Shown here one piece after another: positions 52,801-60,232 of a DNA stretch of 64,000 nt (position 1 is the first letter of the stretch; every line of letters begins with the position of its first letter). Origin of the DNA: Chitinophaga sp. CB10 (lineage in GTDB: Bacteria; Bacteroidota; Bacteroidia; Chitinophagales; Chitinophagaceae); assembly GCA_001870995.2 (NCBI GenBank), contig MLAV02000001.1, positions 62,001 through 126,000 on the forward strand. The letters run 5' to 3'. The notes under the pieces are model-generated. The model did not search any database and had not been told where the DNA came from. It saw only the letters and a program-made list of their open reading frames with translations. The position numbers and the translations under genes are program-made.

Positions 52801-53937
52801 CACGAAGCGGTTCACATCATCGAAAGGCAAACTGTTACGGTTATACGCCTGGTATTGAAACAGGGGGAATTTCACCATGTTTTCATGGTAGTAGTTCAGG
52901 CCTTTCTTGTAGGTCCCGATCCAGATAATGCCGCTGTTATCGCGGTACAGCGTGGTAATACTGTTTTGACTGAGGCTGCGGTGATCGTCCGGGATATTCT
53001 GCACATAGCGGACCGTATGCTTTCTCTTATCGATGATATTGATCCCCCCGTGATCCGTGCCTATCCAAACTTCCCCGTTGTTGCCGGGTACTATGCCTCT
53101 TATAATATTATTATTGAGGGAGATAACCGGCGACGTTTGGCTGAACTGCGTCCACCTGTCAGCCGCAGTTTCGTAATACCATACGCCGTTGTCGTCCTTG
53201 TCGCCATAGGCCCACAGGTCCCCGTCCATATCCATGCACAACGTGTAGCCGTTTCCGTTTAGCTGCCGCAGGGCGGTATTTTGCCGGAGCGCTTTGCCGG
53301 TGGCTGCGTCCAGCTGTTCCAGTATTCCGTTGTCGTGAATGATCCAGTAATGCCCTTTGTTATCCGCCACCAGGTCAGCCACGGTAGCAGTGGCAATACT
53401 GCCTGGTTGCTTGCCCGGCAGCAGGTGTATGGTGGGTTGTCCGGTTTGTGTCAGGTAGATGCCATTGCCTTCCTGCAGGAAAATAAAGCGGTCCTTATCC
53501 CGGATCACATCGGTGATGCCATTGGCGGTAATCCCCAGCGGCTGCAGGATGCGTTCAGGATGGTGATCAAACTTATTCGTTGCCGGATCGTAAAGGTCAA
53601 TGCCGTTGCGGGTAAACAGCCATAGCTTATTCCCCGGGCCGGGTTGTATCTTTTCAATGGTATTGTCCGCCAGGGTAGTGGTATCCCTGGCGTCGTGCTG
53701 GTAGCTGCGGAACGTATAGCCGTCATACCGGTTAAGCCCCGATACAGTGCCGATCCACATAAACCCGCTGCTATCCTTATAAATACAATTCACCTGGTTG
53801 TTGATCAGGCCATCGTTATTATCAATATGATTGAACTGGTACGCTAATGTCTGCGCAGGCAGCGTTCCTGCATGCAATAACATTACTATAATGGAGATGA
53901 GTAGATACTGTAGGGAAGTCCGCTTCCTCATGGTCAC
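49852..53937 (-). CDS. Hybrid two-component system regulator (HTCS): propeller-Y_Y_Y-HK-REC-AraC
   Basis: 1361 residues, full length for an HTCS. Signal peptide, then about fourteen two-component propeller repeats (FMWIGTVSGLNRYDG, WIGTDHGGINIID and so on) as periplasmic sensor to about 725, Y_Y_Y domain (about 730-785), transmembrane helix (about 802-825), HisKA with SHEFRTP near 860, HATPase (NLLSNAFKFTPD near 980), receiver with Asp in VSDIAMPQMDG near 1160 and a C-terminal AraC DNA-binding domain (about 1255-1355). Such regulators bind a sugar in the propeller and switch on adjacent carbohydrate genes. The adjacent GH31 gene is the obvious target, and the divergent gene at 54416 is another. 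Confidence 0.95.
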   Translation of the reverse strand: MTMRKRTSLQYLLISIIVMLLHAGTLPAQTLAYQFNHIDNNDGLINNQVNCIYKDSSGFMWIGTVSGLNRYDGYTFRSYQHDARDTTTLADNTIEKIQPGPGNKLWLFTRNGIDLYDPATNKFDHHPERILQPLGITANGITDVIRDKDRFIFLQEGNGIYLTQTGQPTIHLLPGKQPGSIATATVADLVADNKGHYWIIHDNGILEQLDAATGKALRQNTALRQLNGNGYTLCMDMDGDLWAYGDKDDNGVWYYETAADRWTQFSQTSPVISLNNNIIRGIVPGNNGEVWIGTDHGGINIIDKRKHTVRYVQNIPDDHRSLSQNSITTLYRDNSGIIWIGTYKKGLNYYHENMVKFPLFQYQAYNRNSLPFDDVNRFVEDAKGNLWIGTNGGGLIYFDRSNNTFRQYKHEPANPASIAGNVVVSLLIDHQGQLWVGTYFGGLDRFTGSGFAHYKHNAADSTTISDNSVWELMEDDQHQLWVGTLNGGVNIFNPATGQFRRMDRLFPYRYVSALLQDHDGRIWVGGSEGLTVYTRGTGVARRFNSSGQPGSISHNNIVCLFEDRRQRLWVGTRDGLSLYDPVNNTFRNFRKENGLPSNTVLNILEDDRSGLWMSTPNGLSNMQEKNGRFTFRNYDEADGLQGREFNENAALRTSKGELIFGGGNGFNLFYPGQIRLNNNIPPVVLTDLQVFNQRIEPGQQLQGRTILHEAMPLTKSLTLRHNQNMFSIEFAALNYFHPEKNRYAYKLEGFNNNWLYTDGTQRKATFTNLDPGDYTFRVKASNNDGIWNDTGATLHIRILPPFWKTWPAFLLYALLIIGALVLARRIILERERLKFRVAEQIREAERMHELDALKIRFFTNVSHEFRTPLSLIITPLERLISMGMDKQLNGQLQLMQRNARRLLNLVNQLLDFRKLEVEQIKLHTAPGDLAAFVKELTQGFSDLSEKKHIQLDFVSNVQSLPMTYDADKIEKIIFNLLSNAFKFTPDYGKIAVELQYDAEQSQVQLLVKDNGIGIPLEKQAHIFDRFFQHDVAGAVMNQGSGIGLSITREFVKMHGGSITVDSAPEMGSCFTVTLPVQTADAVAGPLNAQLRSLPEAAPASPPPPEKDLPKILLVEDNEDFRFYLKDNLSQYYHVEEAENGQSAWKLLQTFQPQLIVSDIAMPQMDGLELCKKVRANAKTSHLPIVLLTARAEEAQQLEALETGATDYVTKPFNFEMLLSKIRNIVQQQASLRNTFRQHFDAHPSEIEISSADEQFIQQAVEIVEKNISNPDFSVEELSRALFMSRVSAYKKILSITGKSPIEFIRSIRLKRAAQLLEKSQLSVAEVAYEVGFNNPKYFTKYFKLEFNELPSVYGRKKQDGE

Positions 53938-53995
53938 GCTGCTTTGGTTGACATATCGCTACGGAAAGATAGCTATACTATGGCTAAAAAAACAG

Positions 53996-54019
53996 AAAGG
54001 TCGAAAGAATTCGACCTTT
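53996..54019 (-). terminator. Terminator-like hairpin in the HTCS leader
   Basis: AAAGGTCGAA / TTCGACCTTT with a 4-base loop, 58 bases before the HTCS start codon. On the minus strand it is followed by CTGTTTTTTT. It is either an attenuator for the HTCS or the terminator of an unseen minus-strand transcript. Confidence 0.6.
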
Positions 54020-54250
54020 ATTGCTAAAATTCCACGTTATGGCACTCAGGTCCATAAAAAGTTGAAAATTTTTTGCCGCCTATATAACACACAACCCGCC
54101 ATTACCGGTGGGTTGCAGGGGATTCGGAATGAATGTCAGACTGACAAATTATAGGCTAAAAGCTCAATAAATTGATATACTTTTAGACTATCACAAATGT
54201 AGCTCATGCTAAAACGAATGTCAAGTATTAGCAGGTTTATTTTTGCAATA

Positions 54251-54279
54251 TTTGCAAGTATTTTAGCATGATAAGTTTG
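54251..54279 (+). promoter_or_regulatory. Putative promoter toward the DUF4350-like gene
   Basis: TTTG (54251-54254), 17 bases, TAAGTTTG (54272-54279): both boxes match the Bacteroidota consensus. It is 136 bases upstream of the ATG at 54416. The right arm of the 10-bp inverted repeat (54261-54270) lies inside the spacer. Confidence 0.4.
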
Positions 54280-54306
54280 GAAACCGGTTGACGCCGCCAG
54301 TCGGAA

Positions 54307-54320
54307 TGCAAACGTTTGCA
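54307..54320. promoter_or_regulatory. 14-bp palindrome TGCAAACGTTTGCA
   Basis: Perfectly symmetric with a central CG, the form typical of LacI/GalR-family operators. It lies between the putative promoter and the start of the gene at 54416. No LacI-type regulator is encoded in the window. Confidence 0.45.
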
Positions 54321-54415
54321 ATTTATTAAAAAATTGTATTACATTTTGCGAAAAAATTAGCTTTCCCGTCAAAGCGCGTCCATTAATATTGTAATCGATT
54401 AAAGACTAATAGAAA

Positions 54416-55237
54416 ATGCCACGTTCCCACTTTTTCCGCGGAGTACTCTCCGCCATGCTGATGGCCCTGAGCGCGCCTGCATGGGCGCAGCAGTTGCCCG
54501 CAAAGAATGTTACCGTCACGCTCGACTACTTCTTTAACCACGAATTCAAAAAAGACAAGGCCGGCAACACTGTGCGCTGGCACTACACCTGGGAAGAGCA
54601 GGATTACGGCGGGTTCTCCCTCTGGGGGCATATCTTCGATTCGCTCGGCGCCAAAAGGGATACGCTTGCCGCAGCGCCCTCCGCAGCCACGCTGAAAGGT
54701 ACCGGCATCTATATCATCGTAGACCCTGATACCGAGAAGGAAACCGCATCTCCCAACTATATGAACGATACCTACGCCAAAGCGATTTACAACTGGGTGA
54801 AAGCAGGCGGGGTATTGGTATTGCTGCAAAACGACTCCCTCAATTCCGAGTTCACGCATTTCAATAAACTCTCGGACCGCTTCGGTATCCACTTCAACGG
54901 GGATTCCAAAAACAGGGTGCAGGGCCGCAACTTTGAGCAGGGCGCCGTATTCTTCCCCCCAAACCACGAAATATTCCCGAACGTGAAGAAGGCCTATATC
55001 AAGGAAGTCTCCACCCTTACCCTGAAAGCCCCTGCCAGAGCGGTACACAGGGATGCGGAGAATAATATACTCATGGCCGTAGCCAAAGTAGGGAAGGGGA
55101 CCGTATTTGCCGTAGGCGATCCCTGGTTTTACAATGAATACACAGATGGGAAAAAACTGCCGGCAGAATTCCAGAACTACGCCGCCGCTGCGGACCTGGC
55201 CGCATGGTTGCTGAAGCAGGCGCCCGCTAAAAAATAA
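54416..55237 (+). CDS. Secreted protein with DUF4350/glutamine-amidotransferase-like fold
   Basis: 273 residues: a signal peptide (cleavage near PAWAQQ, residue 25), then one domain with Rossmann-like pattern: strand IYIIVDPD, helix TYAKAIYNWVKAG, strand GVLVLLQND, and near the C-terminus a strand-turn GTVFAVGDPWFYNEY. This arrangement recalls DUF4350 and class I glutamine-amidotransferase-like domains, some of which are attached to rhamnogalacturonyl hydrolases in Bacteroidota. The catalytic Cys of amidotransferases is not present, so a binding role is more likely. It stops exactly one base before the convergent queG stop. Confidence 0.65.
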   Translation: MPRSHFFRGVLSAMLMALSAPAWAQQLPAKNVTVTLDYFFNHEFKKDKAGNTVRWHYTWEEQDYGGFSLWGHIFDSLGAKRDTLAAAPSAATLKGTGIYIIVDPDTEKETASPNYMNDTYAKAIYNWVKAGGVLVLLQNDSLNSEFTHFNKLSDRFGIHFNGDSKNRVQGRNFEQGAVFFPPNHEIFPNVKKAYIKEVSTLTLKAPARAVHRDAENNILMAVAKVGKGTVFAVGDPWFYNEYTDGKKLPAEFQNYAAAADLAAWLLKQAPAKK

Positions 55238-56155
55238 TTATGGCTGTTTGAGGAATTGCAGGTTGCGGCGGATGCCCGCATATTTGCTGCGCTTGAGCGG
55301 CGAATGACGGAAGATGGTCTTAAACGCCTCTTCCGTCATCTCTTCCCAGTCGCTGGTACTGAAATTCAAAATAGCCGGTATAGGCGTAAACGCTACTTCG
55401 CTGTTAGGTTTGGAAAAGCGGTTCCAGGGGCATACATCCTGGCAGGTATCGCAGCCAAACATCCAGTTGTCGAAACTGCCCTGCATCTTTTCCGGTATCA
55501 GCTGGTCCTTCAGCTCTATGGTGAAATAGGAAATACAACGGCTTCCGTCCACTACCCCGGGGGATACAATGGCCCCCGTCGGGCAGGCATCCAGGCAACG
55601 GGTGCAGGTCCCGCAGTAATCCCCCACAGGCCCGTCATACTCCAGCTCAATATCCGTAATAAGGGTCGCAATAAAAAAGAAGGACCCCGATTGTTTGTTG
55701 ATGATATTCCCATTCTTTCCCATCCAGCCCAGGCCGCTGCGCCGGGCCCAGCTGCGCTCCAACACCGGCGCCGAGTCCACAAAACCGCGCCCCTGCACCG
55801 CGCCGATATGCTCCTGCATCCGGTCCAGCATCGTCTTCAGTTTCGCCCTTATAACCTCATGATAGTCTTCCCCATAAGCGTACTTGGAAACTTTAGGCGC
55901 ATCGCTGCGCTGCTTTTCCGATGGGAAATAGTTGTATAAAAGTGTGATAACGGATTTGGCGCCGTCCACCAGCTTGCGCGGGTCAATACGTTTGTCAAAA
56001 TGGTTCTCCATGTAATGCATACTGCCATGCATCCCCTTTTTGAGCCACTGTTCCAGCCGCCGCGCATCATCGTCCAGCTGCACCGCCTCCGATATGCCGC
56101 AGTAGTCAAAGCCCAGTTCCCTGGCCAGCGCTTTTATATACCTCGTATGTTCCAC
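55238..56155 (-). CDS. queG: Epoxyqueuosine reductase
   Basis: 305 residues, near the short end for QueG. Present are the N-terminal cobalamin-binding half, the catalytic Asp127 in VDSAPVLER, two ferredoxin-type clusters (Cys181-Cys184-Cys187-Cys191 and Cys235-Cys238-Cys242, with Cys207 as the remaining ligand) and the usual WARRSGLGWMGKN motif. It reduces epoxyqueuosine to queuosine at tRNA position 34, using B12 and two 4Fe-4S clusters in the cytoplasm. A housekeeping gene, convergent with the previous one with abutting stop codons and no room for a terminator. Confidence 0.96.
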   Translation of the reverse strand: MEHTRYIKALARELGFDYCGISEAVQLDDDARRLEQWLKKGMHGSMHYMENHFDKRIDPRKLVDGAKSVITLLYNYFPSEKQRSDAPKVSKYAYGEDYHEVIRAKLKTMLDRMQEHIGAVQGRGFVDSAPVLERSWARRSGLGWMGKNGNIINKQSGSFFFIATLITDIELEYDGPVGDYCGTCTRCLDACPTGAIVSPGVVDGSRCISYFTIELKDQLIPEKMQGSFDNWMFGCDTCQDVCPWNRFSKPNSEVAFTPIPAILNFSTSDWEEMTEEAFKTIFRHSPLKRSKYAGIRRNLQFLKQP

Positions 56156-56215
56156 CCTGCGAAATTACAACTTGTCCTGTTCAATTCCCTGCTGAGGATA
56201 TTTGAGTATATTTTA

Positions 56216-56223
56216 TAGCTTTG
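56216..56223 (+). promoter_or_regulatory. Putative -7 box of the DUF3857 operon
   Basis: TAGCTTTG fits TAnnTTTG, 31 bases before the ATG at 56255. A TTTG at 56201 is only 11 bases upstream, too close for -33, so support is partial. Confidence 0.3.
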
Positions 56224-56254
56224 GACCTGAATTAATACCTATACCGTCATTATT

Positions 56255-58264
56255 ATGCGCTATCTATCTGTCGCCCTGGCCTTCATTGCCAGCTGTTTGT
56301 TATCTGTTGCAGCCCTTGCCCAGGACTACTCTAAAATCAAGTTTGGAAAAGTGGACCCGGCCGAGTTTAACCTGAGCTTTGATAAGGATACAGGCGCCCA
56401 TGCCATCCTCATTGCTGAAATAGGCAGCTCCAATTTCGAAACCGGGAAAGGGGACCTCAGCCTCGTGTACCGCGTACACCGCCGGTATAAGATAGTGGAC
56501 AAGGCGGGATTCGATTATGCCGAAATCTCCATCGGGCTGGATAAAACCAGCCGCGGCATGGAAGAAGCGAGCAAGATCAAAGCCGCCAGCTATAACCTGG
56601 AAAACGGGCAGATCGTTGTCAATACGCTCAACAGCAAGGATATTTTCACCGAAAAAGTAGACCAGGCAGGCGAAATCAAGAAGTTCGCCATCCCGGGCGT
56701 GAAAGTGGGCAGCATCATTGAATACAGCTACACTCTCACCTCCCCCGCCTGGGAATACATCCCCAGCTGGACGTTCCAGCACAGCGTGCCCACTCTCTGG
56801 TCCGAATACACGGTAGGCATTCCTGAATTTGCCCGTTTTATGCGGGTAGGCCAGGGCTTCGTACCCCTGGAAGTAAATTCCAAAAGGGATTACCGCACTA
56901 CCTATAGCTTCCGCTATGAGCCGAATGGCGGCGCAGGCGCATCCGAAAACGTAAACGTTACCTCCAACGTAACGGAGTTCCGCCTCGGCGCCAGAAACGT
57001 CATGCCTATCCGTGCTGAAAACTTTATTACCACCGTTGATAACTACGTTTCCCAGATAAAATTCCAGCTGGCCTCCACCATCATCGGCGGGATAGAGACC
57101 AACTACTCCAATACCTGGCCCAAACTGATGGAGGAGCTGAATAAAAACCAGGAGTTTGGCGCTGCCATGGAAAAGAATAACAACTTCATGGACAACGTGA
57201 CCAACGATATCATCAAAGGCGCTACCACCAACGAAGAGAAAGCCCGCAATATTTTCAACTGGGTAAAAAGCAATGTAATTTGTACGAGCGAGCGTGGCCT
57301 GGGTACTACCCAGAAGCTGAAAGCCACGCTCACCAACAAAAAAGGCGCAGTATCGGATATTAACCTCCTGTTGGTTGGGCTGCTCCGCAGGGCTAACCTC
57401 AACGCCTATCCCGTGATCCTCAGCACCCGCGATCACGGCTACGTGAGCATGTATCCCCTGTTGTCCTCCTTCAACTACGTGATCGCCGTAGTGGATATTG
57501 ACGGCAGGCAGGTAACGCTCGACGCTTCCCGGCCCATGCTGGGCTTCGGTAAACTGATGCCCGAAACCTATAATGGCGACGCCAGGATAGTGGACGGTAA
57601 CGGTACGGCCATGATCCTCTCCCCGGATTCCCTGAAAGAGATTGCTATCACCACCATCACGATGGAGCGCAATGCGGAAGGAGCTTTCGTAGGCAAATTC
57701 CAGAAACGCCCTACCTACCTGCAATCCTACAACATCCGCAACGCCATCAAAACCAAAAAGCTGGAAGGCTTTAAAGCAGCCCTGCAGCAATCCTATGGCG
57801 ACGAAGTGGAGATACTCAATACCAGCGTGGAGGACCTCGATGACCTCGACGGCTCCGTATTGCTGGATTACGATTTCAAAATGAACAACACCGGCAGCGA
57901 TGATATCCTCTACATCAAACCGATGATGGGCCAGGAGTACAAGCAAAACATCTTCCAGTCGGAAGAGCGCAAATTCCCCGTGGAAATGAACGCCGTGATG
58001 GACGAAATGTACACCCTCAACCTCGCCATCCCTGAAGGCTACGTGGTGGATGAACTGCCCAAATCCAGCATTATAAAATACAATGATGATGAAGGCATGT
58101 TCCAATACCTGATCCAGCAGGTGGATAACCGCATCCAGATGCGCAGCCGCATTAAGTTCACCAAGGCTACCTTCCAGCCGGAAGAATATACCGGCCTGCG
58201 CGACTTCTACGAAATGGTGGTGAAAAAACAGGCGGAACAAATTGTATTAAAGAAAAAAGCTTAA
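56255..58264 (+). CDS. DUF3857/transglutaminase-like protein, catalytic residues lost
   Basis: 669 residues: a signal peptide (cleavage near ALAQ, residue 23), a DUF3857 domain (about 45-250) and a transglutaminase-like fold (about 290-450), then a beta-rich end of DUF2569-free type. Aligned by eye to the next gene (LLLVGLLRRANLNAYPV against LMVAMLKEAGIKGYSV; FNYVIA against FNHVIA), the catalytic Cys is Val366 and the His is Tyr408. So it probably binds but does not cut or cross-link. It acts in the periplasm or on the surface. First of a two-gene operon. Confidence 0.88.
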   Translation: MRYLSVALAFIASCLLSVAALAQDYSKIKFGKVDPAEFNLSFDKDTGAHAILIAEIGSSNFETGKGDLSLVYRVHRRYKIVDKAGFDYAEISIGLDKTSRGMEEASKIKAASYNLENGQIVVNTLNSKDIFTEKVDQAGEIKKFAIPGVKVGSIIEYSYTLTSPAWEYIPSWTFQHSVPTLWSEYTVGIPEFARFMRVGQGFVPLEVNSKRDYRTTYSFRYEPNGGAGASENVNVTSNVTEFRLGARNVMPIRAENFITTVDNYVSQIKFQLASTIIGGIETNYSNTWPKLMEELNKNQEFGAAMEKNNNFMDNVTNDIIKGATTNEEKARNIFNWVKSNVICTSERGLGTTQKLKATLTNKKGAVSDINLLLVGLLRRANLNAYPVILSTRDHGYVSMYPLLSSFNYVIAVVDIDGRQVTLDASRPMLGFGKLMPETYNGDARIVDGNGTAMILSPDSLKEIAITTITMERNAEGAFVGKFQKRPTYLQSYNIRNAIKTKKLEGFKAALQQSYGDEVEILNTSVEDLDDLDGSVLLDYDFKMNNTGSDDILYIKPMMGQEYKQNIFQSEERKFPVEMNAVMDEMYTLNLAIPEGYVVDELPKSSIIKYNDDEGMFQYLIQQVDNRIQMRSRIKFTKATFQPEEYTGLRDFYEMVVKKQAEQIVLKKKA

Positions 58265-58267
58265 ACC

Positions 58268-60172
58268 TTGAAATATATAGCGATGGCGCTGCTGCTGGCC
58301 GGCCTCGGCACTAAAGCGCTGGCAGCAGACCCTTACTATCCGGCTTCCGCCATCCCGGAAGCCCTGAAGAAAAATGCGCACAGCGTGGTGCGGCTGGACG
58401 AAGTATCCTATCGCTACGTGAGCCCGAAAGAAGTGCGGTATGTGCGCCATCATGTGGTCACCATACTGGACCGCGAGGCGGACCACCGCAGTGAACTGGA
58501 GTTCAGTTACAGCTCCCTGATGGAGCTGCGCAGCGTTTCCGCATCATATTACGATGCCGCGGGGAAACTGGTGAAAAGGGTGAAGCAAAGCGATATGACG
58601 GACCTCCCGGCCGGTAATGAGGTCAGCCTCGTGTCGGACAGCCGGGTGAAAAAATACGCCTTCACCGGCTTCGGATATCCCTACACCATCGAGTTTGAAG
58701 AAGAATACAAGTATAACAGCGGAGTGTACCTGGACAAATACATGCCCTATTCCTGGTACGATGAACCGGTGGAAAAGGCGGTATGCACAGTCGTGATGCC
58801 CCAGGGTATGGACCTGCGTTACCGCCTGCTGCAATCGGATTTACAGCCGGCTATAACGGACGTAAAGGAAGGCAAAAGCTATGCCTGGTCCTTTGCCAAC
58901 CTGGCGCCCATGCGCCGGGAAACCAGCTCCCCGGCCCTCCATGAGCGGTACCCCTACCTGCTGATGGCCCCTGCGGAAGCAAAATATGCGGAGGTGCAGG
59001 GCAAAATGACCAGCTGGCAGGAGCTGGGTAACTTCATGTATGCGGTTAATAAGGGGAGAGATATACTGCCGGAGGCGCTGAAAGCCAAAGTACATGCAAT
59101 AGCAGATCCACTGAAAACGCACGATGAAAAAGTGGCCGCCTTATATAAATATCTGCAACAGAATTACCGTTACATCAGCATTTCGCTGGGAGTAGGAGGC
59201 ATGCAGACCATTGATGCCATTACCACCGCCCGCACCAGTTACGGCGATTGTAAAGGGCTCTCCAACCTCATGGTAGCCATGCTGAAAGAAGCAGGCATCA
59301 AAGGGTATTCCGTACTGGTATATGCGGACGAAGATCCGCTGCGCTTCCCGGAAGATTTTGCCACCCTCTGGTTCAACCACGTCATCGCCATGGTGCCTAA
59401 CGGGAAGGATACTACGTGGCTGGAATGCACGAGCAATATGACGCCGCCGGGCTACCTCGGCAGCTTTACGGCGGACCGTGCGGTGCTGGTGCTCGACGAA
59501 ACGAACAGTAAGCTCATACATACGCCTGTCTATACCCGGCAGGACAACCGCCGGTACTCCGCTACCAGCGCCACGATAGATGAAAAGGGAAACCTGAAAG
59601 CCACTTCGCGGGTAAGCAGCACCGGTATATTGCAGGATGATAAAATCCAGATCGTACACCTGCTGAGTAAGGATAAGCAGATGGAAGTCCTCCGCAAATC
59701 CATGGAAATAGGCAGTGTGAATATCTCTTCCTATACCACCGAAGTGCTAAGCAACCGCCTGCCGGAAGTAAGGGAAAACTTTGAGCTATCCGCCAGCAAC
59801 TACGCCTCCGTTACGGGCAAGCGCCTGTTCCTGAAACCGAACATCATCAACCGTATGGGCGCGAAGGCAGCGGCGGATACAGCCCGCACTGCCGCCATCG
59901 ATGTATCCTACGGGGAAGAATATACGGATAGCGTGACCATCACGCTGCCGGCTGGCTATAAGGTAGAATCGCTGCCACAGCCGGTTTCGCTGAAAACAAA
60001 ATTCGGCGCTTACGAAGCGGCCGTAAAAGTGCAGGATAGCACGGCAACGTATATACGAAATTACAGTATCCAGAACGGCCGTTTTCCGGCGGCGGATTAT
60101 CCCGCATACGTCGCGTTCCTGAACAGCGTGTACAAAGCGGAGAGAAACACCCTGGTGCTCGTGAAGGAATAA
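58268..60172 (+). CDS. DUF3857/transglutaminase-like protein with intact Cys-His
   Basis: 634 residues read from a TTG three bases after the previous stop; this gives a normal signal peptide with an early Lys, though an ATG five codons later also gives one. A DUF3857 domain (about 35-225) is followed by a transglutaminase domain with Cys328 in YGDCKGLS and His371 in FNHVIA, and an acid Glu386 in WLECTS. Such periplasmic Cys-His proteins may act as peptidases or amidases. It is paired with an inactive relative immediately upstream and ended by a very strong hairpin. Confidence 0.88.
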   Translation: MKYIAMALLLAGLGTKALAADPYYPASAIPEALKKNAHSVVRLDEVSYRYVSPKEVRYVRHHVVTILDREADHRSELEFSYSSLMELRSVSASYYDAAGKLVKRVKQSDMTDLPAGNEVSLVSDSRVKKYAFTGFGYPYTIEFEEEYKYNSGVYLDKYMPYSWYDEPVEKAVCTVVMPQGMDLRYRLLQSDLQPAITDVKEGKSYAWSFANLAPMRRETSSPALHERYPYLLMAPAEAKYAEVQGKMTSWQELGNFMYAVNKGRDILPEALKAKVHAIADPLKTHDEKVAALYKYLQQNYRYISISLGVGGMQTIDAITTARTSYGDCKGLSNLMVAMLKEAGIKGYSVLVYADEDPLRFPEDFATLWFNHVIAMVPNGKDTTWLECTSNMTPPGYLGSFTADRAVLVLDETNSKLIHTPVYTRQDNRRYSATSATIDEKGNLKATSRVSSTGILQDDKIQIVHLLSKDKQMEVLRKSMEIGSVNISSYTTEVLSNRLPEVRENFELSASNYASVTGKRLFLKPNIINRMGAKAAADTARTAAIDVSYGEEYTDSVTITLPAGYKVESLPQPVSLKTKFGAYEAAVKVQDSTATYIRNYSIQNGRFPAADYPAYVAFLNSVYKAERNTLVLVKE

Positions 60173-60218
60173 TTACAGAAAAGGCGCTGCAAAGTATTTT
60201 GCAGCGCCTTTTCTGTAA
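60173..60218. terminator. Perfect 21-bp bidirectional terminator hairpin
   Basis: Arms 60173-60193 and 60198-60218 are fully complementary over 21 bp with a 4-base GTAT loop and carry A-runs/T-runs inside the arms. It starts right after the DUF3857 stop and ends 14 bases before the convergent OmpA gene stop. Confidence 0.9.
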
Positions 60219-60232
60219 TGCATATAGCAGGA

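Larger units (their letters stand above)
53938..54415. other. Divergent regulatory region with hairpins and palindromes
   Basis: 478 AT-rich bases with no credible gene. Visible structure: a perfect 10-bp hairpin (53996-54019) followed on the minus strand by CTGTTTTTTT, so it is terminator-like and lies in the HTCS leader. A second hairpin CAACCCGCC/GGTGGGTTG spans 54092-54115. An inverted repeat CATGCTAAAA (54205-54214) / TTTTAGCATG (54261-54270) and a 14-bp palindrome (54307-54320) are also present. Confidence 0.6.

Noticed and set aside
56300..58240. Open frame of about 646 codons antisense to the first DUF3857 gene
   Set aside because: Same reasons: unnatural composition rich in His, Val and Phe, no motifs, and the plus-strand gene has a signal peptide and family domains.
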